Source: Bemisia tabaci (taxonomy: Eukaryota; Arthropoda; Insecta; Hemiptera; Aleyrodidae). Taken from it: a stretch of 64,000 bases of DNA. This document shows, in pieces, positions 1 through 11,842 of the stretch (position 1 is the stretch's first letter; each line of letters starts with the position of its first letter). Where the stretch lies: positions 64,103,660-64,167,659 of the forward strand of contig NC_092793.1 in assembly GCF_918797505.1 (NCBI RefSeq), written 5' to 3'. The notes under the pieces were generated by a model. That model ran no database searches. It was not told the origin of the DNA and saw only the letters and a list, made by a program, of their open reading frames with translations. Both the position numbers and the translations under genes were made by a program.

Positions 1-756
1 AGAGTGAAATGAGACGAATGGGACTTGGTGTTTTGTCGTTCTTGGATGGTCTGTAAGAAAAGAGTACACCTTTGTTTTAGTAACCCTGTCCTATTGCTGT
101 TCCTGGCTGTCCATTCTAAAAGTGAATTTTATTGAGGAACTTAAGAAGAAACCAAGATTCAACATATTTTGTTTAATTCAATTTTCTGCCTAATTTGAAA
201 TGCTCATAATTTAGTTTTTGATTTTTCAGTTTTATCGGCGGGAATTCAAAGTTTTGCTCATTGTCCCTTATTTTGCTCAATTCCCTGATGTACTCTAATA
301 TGGACGTGTTTATGCCAAAAAGAACCTTGTGCATAGGGTTTGGGTGTAACATAGTTCCTTTTAGCATAAATACGTCCAAATGAAAACCTGAGTCATATTT
401 TCAAAATCTACTTAGAGCAGGCTCATCTATCGATTGCTGCAAACATTGTGGAAATTGGCCCAGTAGAAAGCTAAAACCAATCGTGACAATAAAGAAAAGT
501 TTACACTGTTTAAATGGGAGAATTTGCAACTTTACCACATAATATACTAAACTCCAGGCCCTATTTCTAAAATCTAAATAGAGCGTAAGTAATGTATTCA
601 TCTAGGAACCACCCTGATTGCACCTGTCGATTGCAGTATTAATCATTAGAATCAGCCCTACAGAACACTATAACGAACTTTTACCAGAAAATGTAGGATA
701 TTTGAGAACTTAAAGTATCGATAAATAGATATTGACTGGATGTCTGAATTCCAGCG
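1..756. other. AT-rich non-coding DNA, probably intronic
   Basis: No exon, repeat pair or RNA gene that I can recognise. It lies upstream of the first visible ECH1 exon on the same strand. That exon begins in mid-protein, so this stretch is most likely part of an ECH1 intron. The short open frames here have no protein-like pattern. Confidence 0.4.
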
Positions 757-1107
757 CCAACTTACTTCAAGCGCGTAACCAAAAAAATATGAAATTATTT
801 TCTTGAGCAAAGACAAGGTGACAAAAAAATGAAGAGAGTTAATTTTGAACACTCCATCAAATTTTAAAGACATAAAATACGAAGAAACGGAAAACGGCAT
901 GGAAACAATAACCAATTTTTATAGAAAAAATATTCACCCTATATAGGATTGCAAGAGGGAAAATTCAAGAAGTATAACTTTATTTCAAATGAGTTGATCG
1001 GATTGAAAAACAAGAAAAGAGACTTTTTTGGAAAAGTGTTAGATGAAATAGACTGAAAGAGATTTGGACTGGTTATTTTACTTCAAATTTTCCTAAAAAA
1101 TGAATAA

Positions 1108-1363
1108 ACTCATCCTGTGCACACATTTTGAAGCTCCTCTGATGTAAAGGAGCACCTGGATTTTAACTTGAGCTCTCTTTAACATATTAATCCATTCTTT
1201 ATGGGGCTCATGCAGATACAGTCCTAACACCAAAAGAGCGACAAGATGTGCTTACCCGCATGAGCCCAAAAAAGCATGGATTAATATGTTAATGCGAGCT
1301 CATGTTAAAATCCAGGTACTCCTTTACATCAGAGGATTGGCAAAATATGTGCACAGGATGAGT
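1108..1363. mobile_element. Small inverted-repeat element (MITE-like)
   Basis: About 105 bp at the left (ACTCATCCTGTGCACA edge) is repeated inverted at the right (TGTGCACAGGATGAGT edge), separated by a loop of about 40 bp. Non-coding. It sits in the loop of the 757-2606 repeat, next to the 1387-2243 element. No clear target duplication is visible, so the superfamily is unassigned. Confidence 0.65.
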
Positions 1364-1386
1364 AGCACCACTCGTTAGGAAAAGTA

Positions 1387-2243
1387 GGGGCATCGATAAG
1401 GGATTTTTTTTGCCCCACCTAGAATGTAGAAAGTTATGTGGGTTTTCCAAATTGACTCAATGTAGTTTACAGAAATAATCATGATTTGGTCCATAGACCC
1501 CTGGGTACGTGTGAAACAGTTGCCTGAGCACATGTCTGCAGGCGTATTTTAGCAAAAATGCGTGTTTTCCTATCACTCCGAGGCTTTTTTGACACCAAGC
1601 GCATCATCTAACTAAACGAGCTTTTGATATGTTATCAAAGAGGCTTAAAGACACATTTTAACCCTGGTTTGGTTTTAGTTAGATGATGGGCTCATAGTTT
1701 AAAAACTTTTTCAAAAGTCGACTTTTAAGGGGCCCTGCAAAAATCTTAGGGAATTACATTGCTAGGGTTTTTTTAGCTACAATTAAAGAAAATCTCCTTT
1801 TTAGAGTTCAACAAGGCTTGATAACTGCCCTCAATAATATACGTAGCGTGCATACAGTTGGAGAGACGTGTTTCCCGAAGATTTTTGCGGATGCCCCTTA
1901 AAAGTCGACTTTTGAAAAAGTTTTCTTTAACTATGAGCGCATCATCTAACTAAAACCAAACCAGGGTTAAAATGTGTCTTTAAGCCTTCTTGATAACATG
2001 TCAAAAGCTCGTTTTAGTTAGACGTTGCGCTCGGTGTAAAAAAAGCCTCGGAGTTATAAAGAAACCCGCATTTTCGCTAAAATACGCCTGCAAACGTATG
2101 TTCAGGCAATCGTTTCACACGTATCCAGTGGCCCATGGACCAAATCATGATTACCTCTTTAGACTGCTTTAAGTCAACTGGGAAAACCCGCATAAATTTC
2201 CAGATTCCAGGTGGGGCCAAAAAAGGCCCTTATCAATACCCCT
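1387..2243. mobile_element. Foldback element, AGGGGTATCGATAAGGG family, copy 1
   Basis: Termini read AGGGGCATCGATAAGGG on the left and, reversed, AGGGGTATTGATAAGGG on the right, followed by GCCCCACCT. Arms of about 360 bp surround a loop at about 1746-1880. A longer member with the same ends lies at 39976-42784. Non-coding; superfamily not identifiable from ends alone. Confidence 0.75.
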
Positions 2244-2934
2244 CTGTTCTAATAAAATAACCAGTCCAAATCTCTCTCAATCTATTTCATCAACCATTTT
2301 TCCAAAAAAGTCCCTTCTCTTGTTTCTCAACCTGGTCATTTCAACCTGGTCAACTCATTTGTAATAAAGCTACACTTCTTGAATTTTCCCTCTTGCAATC
2401 ATATATCGTGTGAATATTTTTTCCATAAAATTTTGTGATTGTTTCCAAGTTGTTTTCAGTCTCTTTGTATTTTATGTCTTCAAAATTTGATGTAGTTCTC
2501 CAAATTAGCTCTTTTCATTTTTTTGTCACCTCCTTGTCCTTGCCTCAAGAAAATCATTTTATATTTTTTTGGTTACGTTCTTGAAGTGAGTTGGTATACA
2601 AATCAAGGCCGAATACAAAAAGTAACGTCACACTACCCATTCAGGAGAGCATTACGTAATTTATGGACAGCCCGCAATGGATTACAAGCAGCAGCTGTCA
2701 AACTGAAGCATTGTAGTACATGAAACTAATGAGGCAGATGAATTAGAAAATTTTAGGTAACATTTTTTTTTTCTGGCACATTACACTAGTCAGTGTGCAA
2801 ACTCTTTTATGATAACATCTCCTTACCGACAAGAGAAAAGTCAAGACGCACTTTTGTGAAAAGTCGAAATTGGTTGAATTCTTTCCTCTTACCTTTAGAT
2901 ATATGAATAAATTCGTATCTCTTTTCTTGCTTAG

Positions 2935-3088
2935 GCATGGCGGCAGATGTCGGTACCCTCCAAAGATTTCCGAGAATAATCGGAAGTTCCAGCCTATGCA
3001 ATGAATTGGTCTTTACAGCCAGGAAATTACCTGCGGAAGAAGGCAAAGACTGTGGACTAGTCAGCAAAGTTTTTAACTCTAGAGAAAG
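2935..3088 (+). CDS. ECH1: Delta(3,5)-delta(2,4)-dienoyl-CoA isomerase, internal exon
   Basis: Partial gene: first of three visible coding exons of a crotonase-fold enzyme that isomerises 3,5-dienoyl-CoA to 2,4-dienoyl-CoA during beta-oxidation of unsaturated fatty acids in mitochondria and peroxisomes. A good acceptor (pyrimidine tract then TTGCTTAG) precedes it and GTAATT follows. The exon carries 2 nt, 50 codons and 2 nt. Its peptide includes MAADVGTLQR and NELVFTARK, the diagnostic block after the substrate channel. The aspartate of AADVG corresponds to catalytic Asp204 of the rat enzyme; the partner Glu196 should be in the preceding exon, which is outside the window. Its 3' phase joins exactly to the exon at 8275. 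Identification rests on recognised family motifs, not a database search. Confidence 0.9.
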
Positions 3089-3412
3089 GTAATTTTTCTC
3101 ATTAATGTGATCAGCTGCCCACTCTGTTACTCATTGTAGGGGACATAAACCCAAAAATCAATGTTAAGATTAAAGAAGAAATAGATAGAAGAGGGGAAAG
3201 GTGACAAACACCGAAAATCCCACTCGCAAATTCTTAAAATAATATTGTAAAATCTTCGAAAGAAATTGCTGAAATATTTGCTTTGGTAGCTATAATAATG
3301 CTGGTTTTGTGTAACAGTCTGTGTCTTTTTCGATTTGTTTTTTCCTTGAGTATACTTGCAGAAGTCCACAATGATGGGGAGGAAGCTTTTACAAGTTGAT
3401 GAAAACTGATAA
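3089..3412 (+). other. ECH1 intron, unique part before the foldback
   Basis: Intron sequence between the GTAATT donor and the foldback at 3413. AT-rich with no recognisable element. The overlapping minus-strand frame of about 107 codons shows no known domain. Confidence 0.5.
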
Positions 3413-4824
3413 CACAGCCCCTGCGTGTTTTCGGTCATGTCGTGTTGCATGGCATGTCCTGATTGATACCTATGTATTTTTTAGCGCTGAATTCGAGAAA
3501 AATATCCAAAAATTTCATCACGTCAGGATTTTCCGCAAATTCAAAATTTTGGTTTTTCGGTCTAAAATATTGAATTTTTTTCTTTTCAATTCGACCATTG
3601 ATTTTGGTCTAAAGTATCTCTACTATGTATGAAAAAACCATTGCTTGTCAAAAAGGAGCTTCTAGGATTGATACCTGTCCGAATTCCGTCAAATTTTATG
3701 CATTTTTAGGTGATTTTTATCCCCTAAAAAATCGTTTTCTAGTCAAAATTTTTAAAAGTACGACTGGAAAAAAAATGTATTCCGACATAATTTACTTCTG
3801 TTAGTACCCACCAATCACCAGAAAAAGTGAACACAAATATCTAAACTATTGGGAAGAGGGGGGCGGCGCTAAGATGTCATGAGAGCTCCACGCAGCTCAT
3901 GGCTTCTTCCCGCCGCGTGCCGCACCGTCTTGCAAGTTCCGACTTATGTAAGTTTCACGTACCTTTTTGATTCCTCGACGCATTTTCATAGATTTCAACC
4001 TGTCTAGGGTTCTATCATGAGTTCAGTGGGATTTTATCCTGACTTATCAGTGCTAAAATGGCAGAAAAAGCGGTATGTTGTTTGCTCGAGATTCGGTTCT
4101 TTTTTGAGGCAAAAATTTTATTTGTAATTTCGGCCAAATGGCTTCCAGAGGGTGCAAAAAGACACCAGATGCGTTTTTTTACATCTATGGTGAGCTGATG
4201 GTGCAAAATCAGCGACGTGATATTACAGAATTTGTGAGGAAACCTGCGACGCGGCGGCGCGCGGCGGGAAGAAGCCGCGAGCCGCGTGGAGCTCTCATGA
4301 CATCTTGGCGCCGCCCCTGTCTTCCCAATATTTTAGAAACTTGTGTTTACTTTTTCTGGTGATTAGTGGGTATTAACAGAAGTAAATTATGGGGGAATAC
4401 ATTTTTTTCCAGTCGTACTTTTAAAAGTTTTAACTAGAAAACGATTTTTTTGGGGATAAAAATCACCTAATAATGCATAAAATTTGACGGAATTTGGACA
4501 AGTATCACTCTTGGAGGCTCTCTTTTGACAAGCAATGGTTTTTACATACTTAGAGATATTTTAGACTAAAATCAATGGTCGAATTGAAAAGGAAATAAAA
4601 ATTCAATATTTTGGAAATTTTTCCGCCCGAAAAACCAAAATTTTGAATTTGCGGAAAATCCGGACGTGATGGAATTTTTGGATATTTTTCCTGAATTCAA
4701 CATACAAAAAATACATAAGGAATACATGAGGTATACATAAGGAATACATAAGGAATAAAAAATACATAGGAATCTATCAACACATGCCATGCAACACGAC
4801 ATGACCGAAAATCGCAGGGCTGTG
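3413..4824. mobile_element. Foldback element with TAA target duplication
   Basis: Ends read CACAGCCCCTGCG and, reversed at the right, CACAGCCCTGCG. Both sides carry TAA (3410-3412 and 4825-4827). Arms of roughly 550-600 bp (about 3413-3960 and 4225-4824) flank a short loop. A 3 bp TWA-type duplication is the PIF/Harbinger habit, but the terminal bases do not match that superfamily's usual GG start, so I leave it unclassified. The right arm has gained an irregular array of an 11 bp word (AAGGAATACAT) at about 4719-4770, absent from the left arm. Confidence 0.8.
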
Positions 4825-5070
4825 TAATATTTCTCAGGAAAATATTTTTAAGGTAATATCCCTTTATGTCAATTACTTACAGTTTTGTCAGTATGTCTTG
4901 CAATTCCGTTCGATTCCTATTTTTCTTCTTTTTGTTATGTGTTTTTATGATAACATCCCAGTGCTGATTAATTGACTGATCCCTAGAAAAACTGAGAAGG
5001 ACTTGAATAGCTCTAATTAGAAACTTTAAAGAGTGGAGATTTTTTGTAACTAAGATGGACGTAAATGGGT

Positions 5071-5340
5071 GGATTTCAGCTGATGGGAGAAAATCGTTCT
5101 GAAAAAAGTTGACGAGTGATTTGGATGTATCAAGCTAAATACTACTTTTCTGTTATCTCAGAGCTCCATACTATAGAATTTAATTAAGTTCATCGCAATA
5201 TCTTTAGGATTATGTTTAGAAAGGAGACTTGGAAGTCAGAAAAACTACCATTAGTGTCAGTTTGATGACGCTCACTGCTTTGGCTTTGAAGTAAGTAATT
5301 CAGCTGAGTTGTGATATTCCAATGTACTGATTGAAAGCAT
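5071..5340 (+). repeat. Dispersed repeat, copy 1 (second copy near 37790-38090, inverted)
   Basis: The stretch with GATGGGAGAAAATCGTT, GTATCAAGCT, GAGCTCCAT and AAGTCAGAAAAACTAC reappears on the opposite strand near 37790-38090 with the same order of blocks. The copies are diverged and non-coding. Element type unknown. Confidence 0.6.
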
Positions 5341-5747
5341 TAGGTTATAGCTCCTTAAAAAAATCAAAAAAATTGAGACGCCGTTTGATAAAACAAAATT
5401 AAAGAATCAGAAAGCCAAATTTATTCCTAAATTGCAAGAATGACTTTCATCATTTCTCTCTGTGCATCATAAAATCAGATACGTGCTGCTCTGAAACTAT
5501 TTTTTGTGAAGAGGACTATGTACGGAAGTGGTTTAAAGTTTAGGAATGGGCTTATAACAAGATGTTATCGAAAAATTGCTTAAAAAGTGAGTGTCACCAG
5601 AATGATGTGCTGCCATTAAAGGGAGTTACTGGATATGAGTTTCAATAATTTAAACTAATTCTTAAGTATCAAAAAGACTAATCAATATGTTATATGTTGT
5701 AATTAAATCCCTGATCATGCACGGTTACGATTCATAATATCCAATTA

Positions 5748-5880
5748 AGGGATGTCCATTAATAAAATATCGTGATTTCTCAGATTTTTTGACACCCACC
5801 CACCCCTTTAAATGCGATTGTAAGGCTAGGCCAGACACCCCAAAATAATTACATAAAATTTTCCTCAACATCTCCCTTTT
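5748..5880 (+). repeat. Possible degraded interspersed element
   Basis: Begins AAGGGATGTCCATTAATAAA and continues with a C-rich block of DACACCCACCCACCCC type. This resembles the start of non-coding repeats common in insect genomes (GGATGTCCAT followed by a C-rich tract). No second end was found, so this is a weak call. Confidence 0.25.
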
Positions 5881-7322
5881 GTAATAAAAGAAGTGAAAAG
5901 AAAAGAAAAGGGAAAAAATTTAAAATATGCTGACAAGGGTACAGCCTCCATCATTTGACAAGGCTAATACATTAAATTTATGCATGAATAGTAAAATGAA
6001 TAAGTCATGAAATAGAATTCTTACTAGGAATATAAAAATAATGTATATCCCCTTCCACAAAAAATTAAAGATGTGCTTCCACAAAAAGTGATGATTTTTT
6101 TTTTCTTAATCAACCGGGAATTTGGAAGTAGGAGTGTTGTTGAACTTGATACAAGTACTGAACGCAATTATTGGTTATGCAGCATGAAAGGGCTCATTAT
6201 TTTTTTCAAAAATTATTAAGGAAAGCCTTTTACAATTTCTCCTTAATCGTCGAAACCCTTCCATTATATTTCGGAAAGATATGTGAAAACCCTTCATTAC
6301 TTTCTGGGAAATTTTGGAAACCCTACCACAGTATTGTGGTTGAAAAATGTGGAAATCCCTCTACAATGTTTTGGTAAAAAAATTATTAGTTTTAAAATGA
6401 GAAGAATAAGAAATAAAGCTTCCTTAAAATCTGGAAGGCCTCCACATTTTCATGCGAAAAGTTTTCGTCACGTGATCGCGTTTCCGTAAAATCGGGTAGG
6501 GACTCCAGAATTTCACGCAAAAATGTTTCGCGTGATGTAGAATAATGTGCGCCCCTACATCCTCCTCTTAACTCAATGTGAGAGTTCCTATTGCCTAGAG
6601 TTAGAATTGCAGGTGAGCTAATAAAGTGCAAGTCATTTATTCGCGTCTATGAGTGTTCCAAGGAAGCCTGATATTTACGGTGATACCGCTATTCGACCAT
6701 GCTGGCGCCCATGCTGCCTACACTAAAAATTGAAGGCGGTCTGATCTGGTATTAAGCCACCTCTTCCCCTAGGTGAAAATATATTATTTAAGTATTTATT
6801 CTAAGAAAGCATTCTATTTCTTGATTTATTTATTTTACTAATCATGTACGAATTTAATGAATAGCCATATCAGTTGATGGAGGCCATACCCACGTCAGCT
6901 CATTCCAAATTTTTTCCCTTTTCTTTTTCTGTCCACAATGCTCTTGTCGTATGTCCATGGCTCATGAGTGCCGTATTTACTTGGCACATAGTTCTGTGCA
7001 ACAGAATGTAAAATACCGCTTTTCCATTTCTCCATAGGGAATCACGCCCACTTTAACATTGTTTCTTATGCGCTCATGACGAACACATCCCATCTTTCCC
7101 TCTTGTCTATAGTTCCGGTTGAAATGGAAGCTGAATTGATGCTTTCTGAAAGTTTTCTCTTTTTTTTTTTTTTGTTTGCATAATAAATAGCGAAAATTCT
7201 TTCGTGTGAAAAAAGAAGTTATCCTTTCATTTTGTGCATCGTTCAAAGTCGTTAAAATAACTCATTTAAACGCATAACAATTTGTTTTTCGCGCAGTGAT
7301 TAATGAAAAAAATCATCTCTTG

Positions 7323-7929
7323 GACGTCACCAAACCTGACATGTCAATTTGGAGACGGTGAGTCAGGTTTGGTGACGTCACCAAACTGACATTTTGCTGT
7401 TATTAATTTTTCCTGCCAATTCACAATATCAACATCAAACGAATCATCGAGGTAAGGTCGAAAGGCTACCTGTAGATGTAAGAAAAAAAATGTTTGCTCT
7501 CATATTATAACAAAAGTTTTGATGTCACCAAACTGACATTGAATAAGTGAGACACTCCAAAAACCACGGAAACAACTGAAATCATCCTGAAGTTGGAAGA
7601 AATATGTGGACTTATCAAGTGCACGTCTGTTCGTTCTCCACTTCCGCACTCAGTCATGCCTTAATTCGCACACTAGCGTTATCTCTTGAGTGGCCACAAA
7701 CTAAAATGCATAGCATCGCCAAACTGACATAATATTGAGTTACACGCTTCAAGCCTCAAATTAAATTGAATAATAGAGTTTTCTGGTGTTTCAATGCATA
7801 TTATATCAAATAATATACATTCAAGACTTTCAAAGAAATTAGACAAAGCTCGCAAAAGATCCTGGTTTATTTATAAACCGATTTGATACATTGACTACCT
7901 CCGAGTTACGAAGTCACGAAACTGACATT
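7323..7929 (+). repeat. Five dispersed copies of a GTCACCAAACTGACAT motif
   Basis: Near-identical words lie at 7323-7342 (with an inverted partner at 7362-7379), 7376-7391, 7524-7539, 7715-7730 and 7913-7928. Spacing after the first pair is about 148, 190 and 199 bp, and the sequence between copies is not alike. Not a simple tandem repeat. Function unknown. Confidence 0.7.
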
Positions 7930-8131
7930 TTCACTGTTCAGCACGTTGAAAAAAGGTTCAGAGTTATTCAAATCTCCTGAGGAATTTTTTCGTGGTTGGT
8001 GTGACCTGCTTCTACGCAAAAAATCAAACAGCAAGAGAAAATATTGTAATTGAAAGTTTTGAGCGGCCGGTTACACGTCTCTTCCATATTTTGTCCCATT
8101 GCTGAAATCCACCCAAATTATTTTAATGTTT

Positions 8132-8133
<2 letters not shown>

Positions 8134-8175
<42 letters not shown>
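8134..8175 (+). repeat. Poly-T tract, 42 bp
   Basis: Uninterrupted T run about 100 bp upstream of the ECH1 acceptor at 8273-8274. It could be the tail of a minus-strand retroposed sequence or simple slippage; nothing next to it identifies a source. Confidence 0.9.
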
Positions 8176-8176
<1 letters not shown>

Positions 8177-8274
8177 ACTTTCTTTGGAAGTTTAATTCGC
8201 AGTAAGTACTTTTCCTCTGATCTGTATGAATCTGAAAGGTTTTGCTGAGGTATGCATCTTTTTCTTTTTTCTAG

Positions 8275-8401
8275 TTTAATGGAAGCAAGCATGAAATTAG
8301 CTCTAGAAATCTCATTAAAAAGTCCAGTAGCAGTTCAAGGAAGTAAGCAAAGTATGTTATATTCTCGAGATCATACTGTAGAAGAAGGATTGAATCACAT
8401 T
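8275..8401 (+). CDS. ECH1: Delta(3,5)-delta(2,4)-dienoyl-CoA isomerase, penultimate coding exon
   Basis: The acceptor TTTTTTCTAG precedes the exon and GTAAGT follows. The first base completes the Ser codon started at 3087-3088; then 42 codons end in phase 0 with the peptide LNHI. The peptide contains ISLKSPVAVQGSK and SRDHTVEEGLNH, corresponding to the C-terminal helices of the family that form the trimer contacts (KSPVAVQ and YSRDHS are near-invariant). Frame is intact with no stops. It is separated from the previous exon by a 5.2 kb intron and from the next by a 10.6 kb intron filled with foldback transposons. Confidence 0.93.
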
Positions 8402-8711
8402 GTAAGTAATACTTAAAAACTATTTAGGCACTGTAGTAAGATTTTCACTTACAAAAGGACCCTACAACAAAACGGCCAAATCGGCCTAAACACAGAATCC
8501 TACGATTTTCTCAGGGTTGTCTTCCCAGACACTCAAAACTGGTCATATTTTTTGCTTAACGCCCAGGGAAAAGGGGAAGGGGGGGGGGGTCAAAGTCAAA
8601 AACTTTAAAGTAGCATAACTTCACAACGGTCTGTCGTAGAAAGATGATCTTGCTGTCAAAATTTTCCAAAAAATTAGAGCTTTCACAATAGTATTAAATT
8701 AATTAAATTTT

Positions 8712-9824
8712 AAATTTTGACCCACTTTTGGGGGAATTATACAAAGTCCCCCTTAAGTAAATTTACGTTTATCGAGTTGTTCGGTCGATCGGTTCGCGCA
8801 AAGCAAAAAAAAACCATTCTAAATAAAAGTAGAGGATTTAAGGTTTAAAACAAGCCAAAGTTCATCTTGGGGAAACGGTTAGAAGCAGAGTTATGAGTCT
8901 TCAAAGTTGACGCGGCGCACGGGAACCTTGTATGTTCCGAGTCTGTTCAAGGTCACCTGCGCCCCCCGGATTGTCCGCAGGTCGCAAGTTTTTGTGTTTT
9001 TATGCTTCTGTAGATCGTTTTTAATGTGAATTATTCAGTGAAAATAGAATAATCGGAATTTGTGAACTTTACAGGAGGAGTGAGAGGGGGCTCGGCTCAG
9101 AGTATCAACCATTATGTCCATCATACCTCATTAAAAATTTTCTGACAATGAAGATTCTGCGCTCAAAATTTAGGAGAAACCATGGAATCTCAGTTCAAAG
9201 ATACATATGATCCATACAGAACTGAACCATTTAGAAATTATGACCCATTGATACCAAATTTTGGGGTACCCCTGGTTTTAAATTTTTATAATTGAGCTGA
9301 GCTACAGCGCTTGACGGATCTTTTTTTTTAAAGCCAAATAGTTTCTCGTAGCAGCAGACGAGTTTTAAGCTTCAAAACAAGGCACAGTTATTCTTGAGAG
9401 AGCAATTTGAAACACAGTTCAAATTTTTTAAAGTTATCCTGGCGTACTTCATTGGAGGCCCATTGTGTAAAATTTACAAATTCTGATTATTCTATTTTCA
9501 GTGAATGATTTCCATTAAAAACGATCTACAGAAGCATAAAAACACAAAAACTTGCGACCTGCAAGCAATCCGGGAGGCGCAGGTGACCTTGAGACTCAGA
9601 ACATACAAGGTTCCCGCTCGCCACGTCAACTTTGAAGACTCATGACTCCGCTTCTAACTGTTTCCCCAAGATGAACTGTGGCTTGTTTTAAACCTTAAAT
9701 CCTCTACTTTTATTTTGAATGGGTTTTTTTTGCTTCACGCGAACCGAACAACAGAACATCTCGATAAACGTAAATTTACTTAAGGGGGACTTTGTATAAT
9801 TCCCCCAAAAGTGGGTCAAAATTC
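8712..9824. mobile_element. Foldback element, TGACCCACTTTTGGGGGAAT ends
   Basis: The left arm 8712-9080 is inverted at 9440-9824. The ends read TTGACCCACTTTTGGGGG and its complement. The arms share TAAATTTACGTTTATCGAG and GATCGTTTTTAATG. The loop is about 350 bp. Non-coding; superfamily unknown. Confidence 0.75.
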
Positions 9825-10965
9825 AAAGGACTACGTGCAAAACGGGCCATTTGGGGCTCGGGGCGGATACCTTTGAGACTTGCCCTATTCATTCACCTAA
9901 TAATGCCCCATCTTTTCCCAAAGTTTCAAGCCCCCCAAAAATTTTGGGGAGACGCGGCGGGGGGGTCAAAGTTAAAAACCGGCCAAATTTTCGCGAATTT
10001 ATTACTCGAAAACCAAGAAGTTTTTGAAAACGCGGTTTAAACGAGCGTATTCAGCGTGACGAGAGCTTTCAGAAAATGTATAACATCATAGGGTTTTGTC
10101 AACTTCAGCTCGAGTTATCGCCTCCGAAGCGCCGGAACGTTCAAAAAAGACCCCTTATTTTTTCACGTTTGGGCCGATATAAAAAAAAGCCATTTTTTCA
10201 TTTTGATGAAAAACTGATATGTTGTTTCTGACTCTCTGTAGCCCCTCTAGCTCTTTACCGCATGCTGGGGAAATGTTTTGGTCGCGAGTTATAAGAGCAG
10301 AAAGGAGCGAAGGTCGGGAAAATCGGCCATTTTAAACTGCGCGCGGCGACGGATCTGGAGACATGTGGCAACAATGCGAGATCGGCAGAGGAGTGTGATT
10401 CGCCGAACTGAGTGGGAGGGGACGTTTTCCCTCCGATCAACGCCGCGCGCGCAGTTTAAAATTGCCGATTTTCCCGACCTTCGCTCCTTTCCGCTCTCAT
10501 AACTCGCGACCAAAACATTTCCCCAGCATGCGGTAAAGAGCTAGAGGGGCTACAGAGAGTCAGGAACAACATATCAGTTTTTCATCAAAATAAAAAAATG
10601 GCTTTTTTTTATATCGGCCCAAACGTGAAAAAATTAGGGGTCTTTTTTGAGCGTTCCGGCGCTTCGGAGGCGATAACTCGAGCTGAAGTTGACAAAGCCC
10701 TATGATGTTATACATTTTCTGAAAGCTCTCGTCACGCTGAATACGCTCGTTTAAACCGCGTTTTCAAAAACTTCTTGGTTTTCGAGTAATAAATTCGCGA
10801 AAATTTGGCCGGTTTTTAACTTTGACCTCCCGCCACGTTTCCCCAAAATTTTTGGGGGGCTCGAAACTTTGGGAAAAGATGGGGCATTATTAGGTGAATG
10901 AATAGGGCAAGTCTCAAAGGTATCCGCCCCGAGCCCCAAATGGCCCGTTTTGCACGTAGTCCTTT
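9825..10965. mobile_element. Foldback element, AAAGGACTACGTGC family, copy 1
   Basis: Begins AAAGGACTACGTGCAAAACG and ends with the exact reverse complement. Arms are about 530 bp and nearly perfect, with a loop at about 10360-10440 bounded by GCGCGC-rich edges. A second copy lies at 14250-17715. Long minus and plus frames here are arm translations, not genes. No clear target duplication. Confidence 0.85.
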
Positions 10966-11293
10966 TATTAATTTTATACATATATTATGAAAGCTCTCAT
11001 TTTTTTGAAAATTTTGACAGCAAGATCATCTTTCTACGACAAACCGTTGAGAAGTTATGCTACTTTAAAGTTTTTGACTTTGATCCCCCCCCTTTTTCCC
11101 GGGGGGTTAGGCTCTTCCGTGCGATTTCATCGCACGCTTTTTCCCGTTTTCGGGGGGCACAGCGGCCAGATGCACCACTTTTGAGGTCTAATATTGCCCA
11201 ATCCGCTACTATGTGTCTACAAAGTTTCAAGCGTGCCGGTGTGGCGCCAGAAGTGCAGCTGGCTCTTAGACTCTAGAGACTATAGGATCCTTT

Positions 11294-11805
11294 CTGACTA
11301 AAGCCTTCAAAGTTGTCTCTTATATATTTTTCAGATACAATTTTGACTTTTATGAACGAAATTTCCTCAAACATAAGTCATCATTAAGTAAAGATGTTGC
11401 GAAATGTAGTTTTTTTTTTCGTAATTATATTTCAATGCAACAAACAAGCTAACTGTCCTAAACCGATTTTCTTCTTTTCATCTGGATGAAATTCAGTTGT
11501 CCTGTCACAACTGGTGCTATTTCACTGAGCCATTCCATTCATTCACATAAATTCTAAATGATTCATTCGATAGTGTTTTTTTAAATTATAGTCACCTGAC
11601 TATTCAAAAAATATTGGATATTACAAGCTTCGCCCAATTTTGTCGAGGAGCACAAGGTCGGGCCTATCATATGGAATGGTTTTATCAGTTTGGATTAATA
11701 TTATTATTATTATTGTTTGGATTTTTATTTTTTTTGCATAAAATATCATAGCCAAGGCTGGTATTTCTGTGCCCTCTCGGGAACTAAGTACAACGGAGAG
11801 TCCTG

Positions 11806-11842
<37 letters not shown>

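Larger units (their letters stand above)
757..2606. repeat. Outer foldback repeat with two further inverted repeats inside
   Basis: The left arm (about 757-1080) reappears inverted at about 2250-2606. Shared landmarks are the CCAACTYACTTCAAG edge, the run CGTAACCAAAAAAATAT, and GAGATTTGGACTGGTTATTT at the inner edge. Arms are roughly 80% alike, so this is an old copy. Two other inverted repeats (1108-1363 and 1387-2243) occupy its loop. No transposase coding remains. Superfamily unknown. Confidence 0.7.
4828..8274 (+). other. ECH1 intron, remainder
   Basis: No exon recognised. It holds a dispersed repeat (5071-5340), a possible degraded element near 5748-5880, a cluster of a 16 bp motif (7323-7929) and a 42 bp T run (8134-8175) about 100 bp before the next acceptor. 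The rest is AT-rich single-copy-looking DNA. Confidence 0.5.
8454..11293. mobile_element. Composite foldback block in the ECH1 intron
   Basis: The ends are a weak inverted pair (AAAGGACCCTA at left, AAAGGATCCTA reversed at right). Inner flanks 8575-8711 and 10966-11095 are clear inverted copies sharing TCAAAGTCAAAAACTTTAAA and GCTGTCAAAATTTT. Two further foldbacks (8712-9824 and 9825-10965) sit end to end in its centre, so the order is outer element first. The outermost 100-200 bp on each side do not pair, so the true boundaries are uncertain. Confidence 0.6.

Noticed and set aside
3127..3450. 107-codon minus-strand frame opposite the ECH1 intron
   Set aside because: Crosses the boundary of the foldback at 3413 and has no recognisable motif.
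7321..7929. CRISPR-like array
   Set aside because: Repeats are only five, irregularly spaced by 148-199 bp, with insect genomic context and no cas genes.
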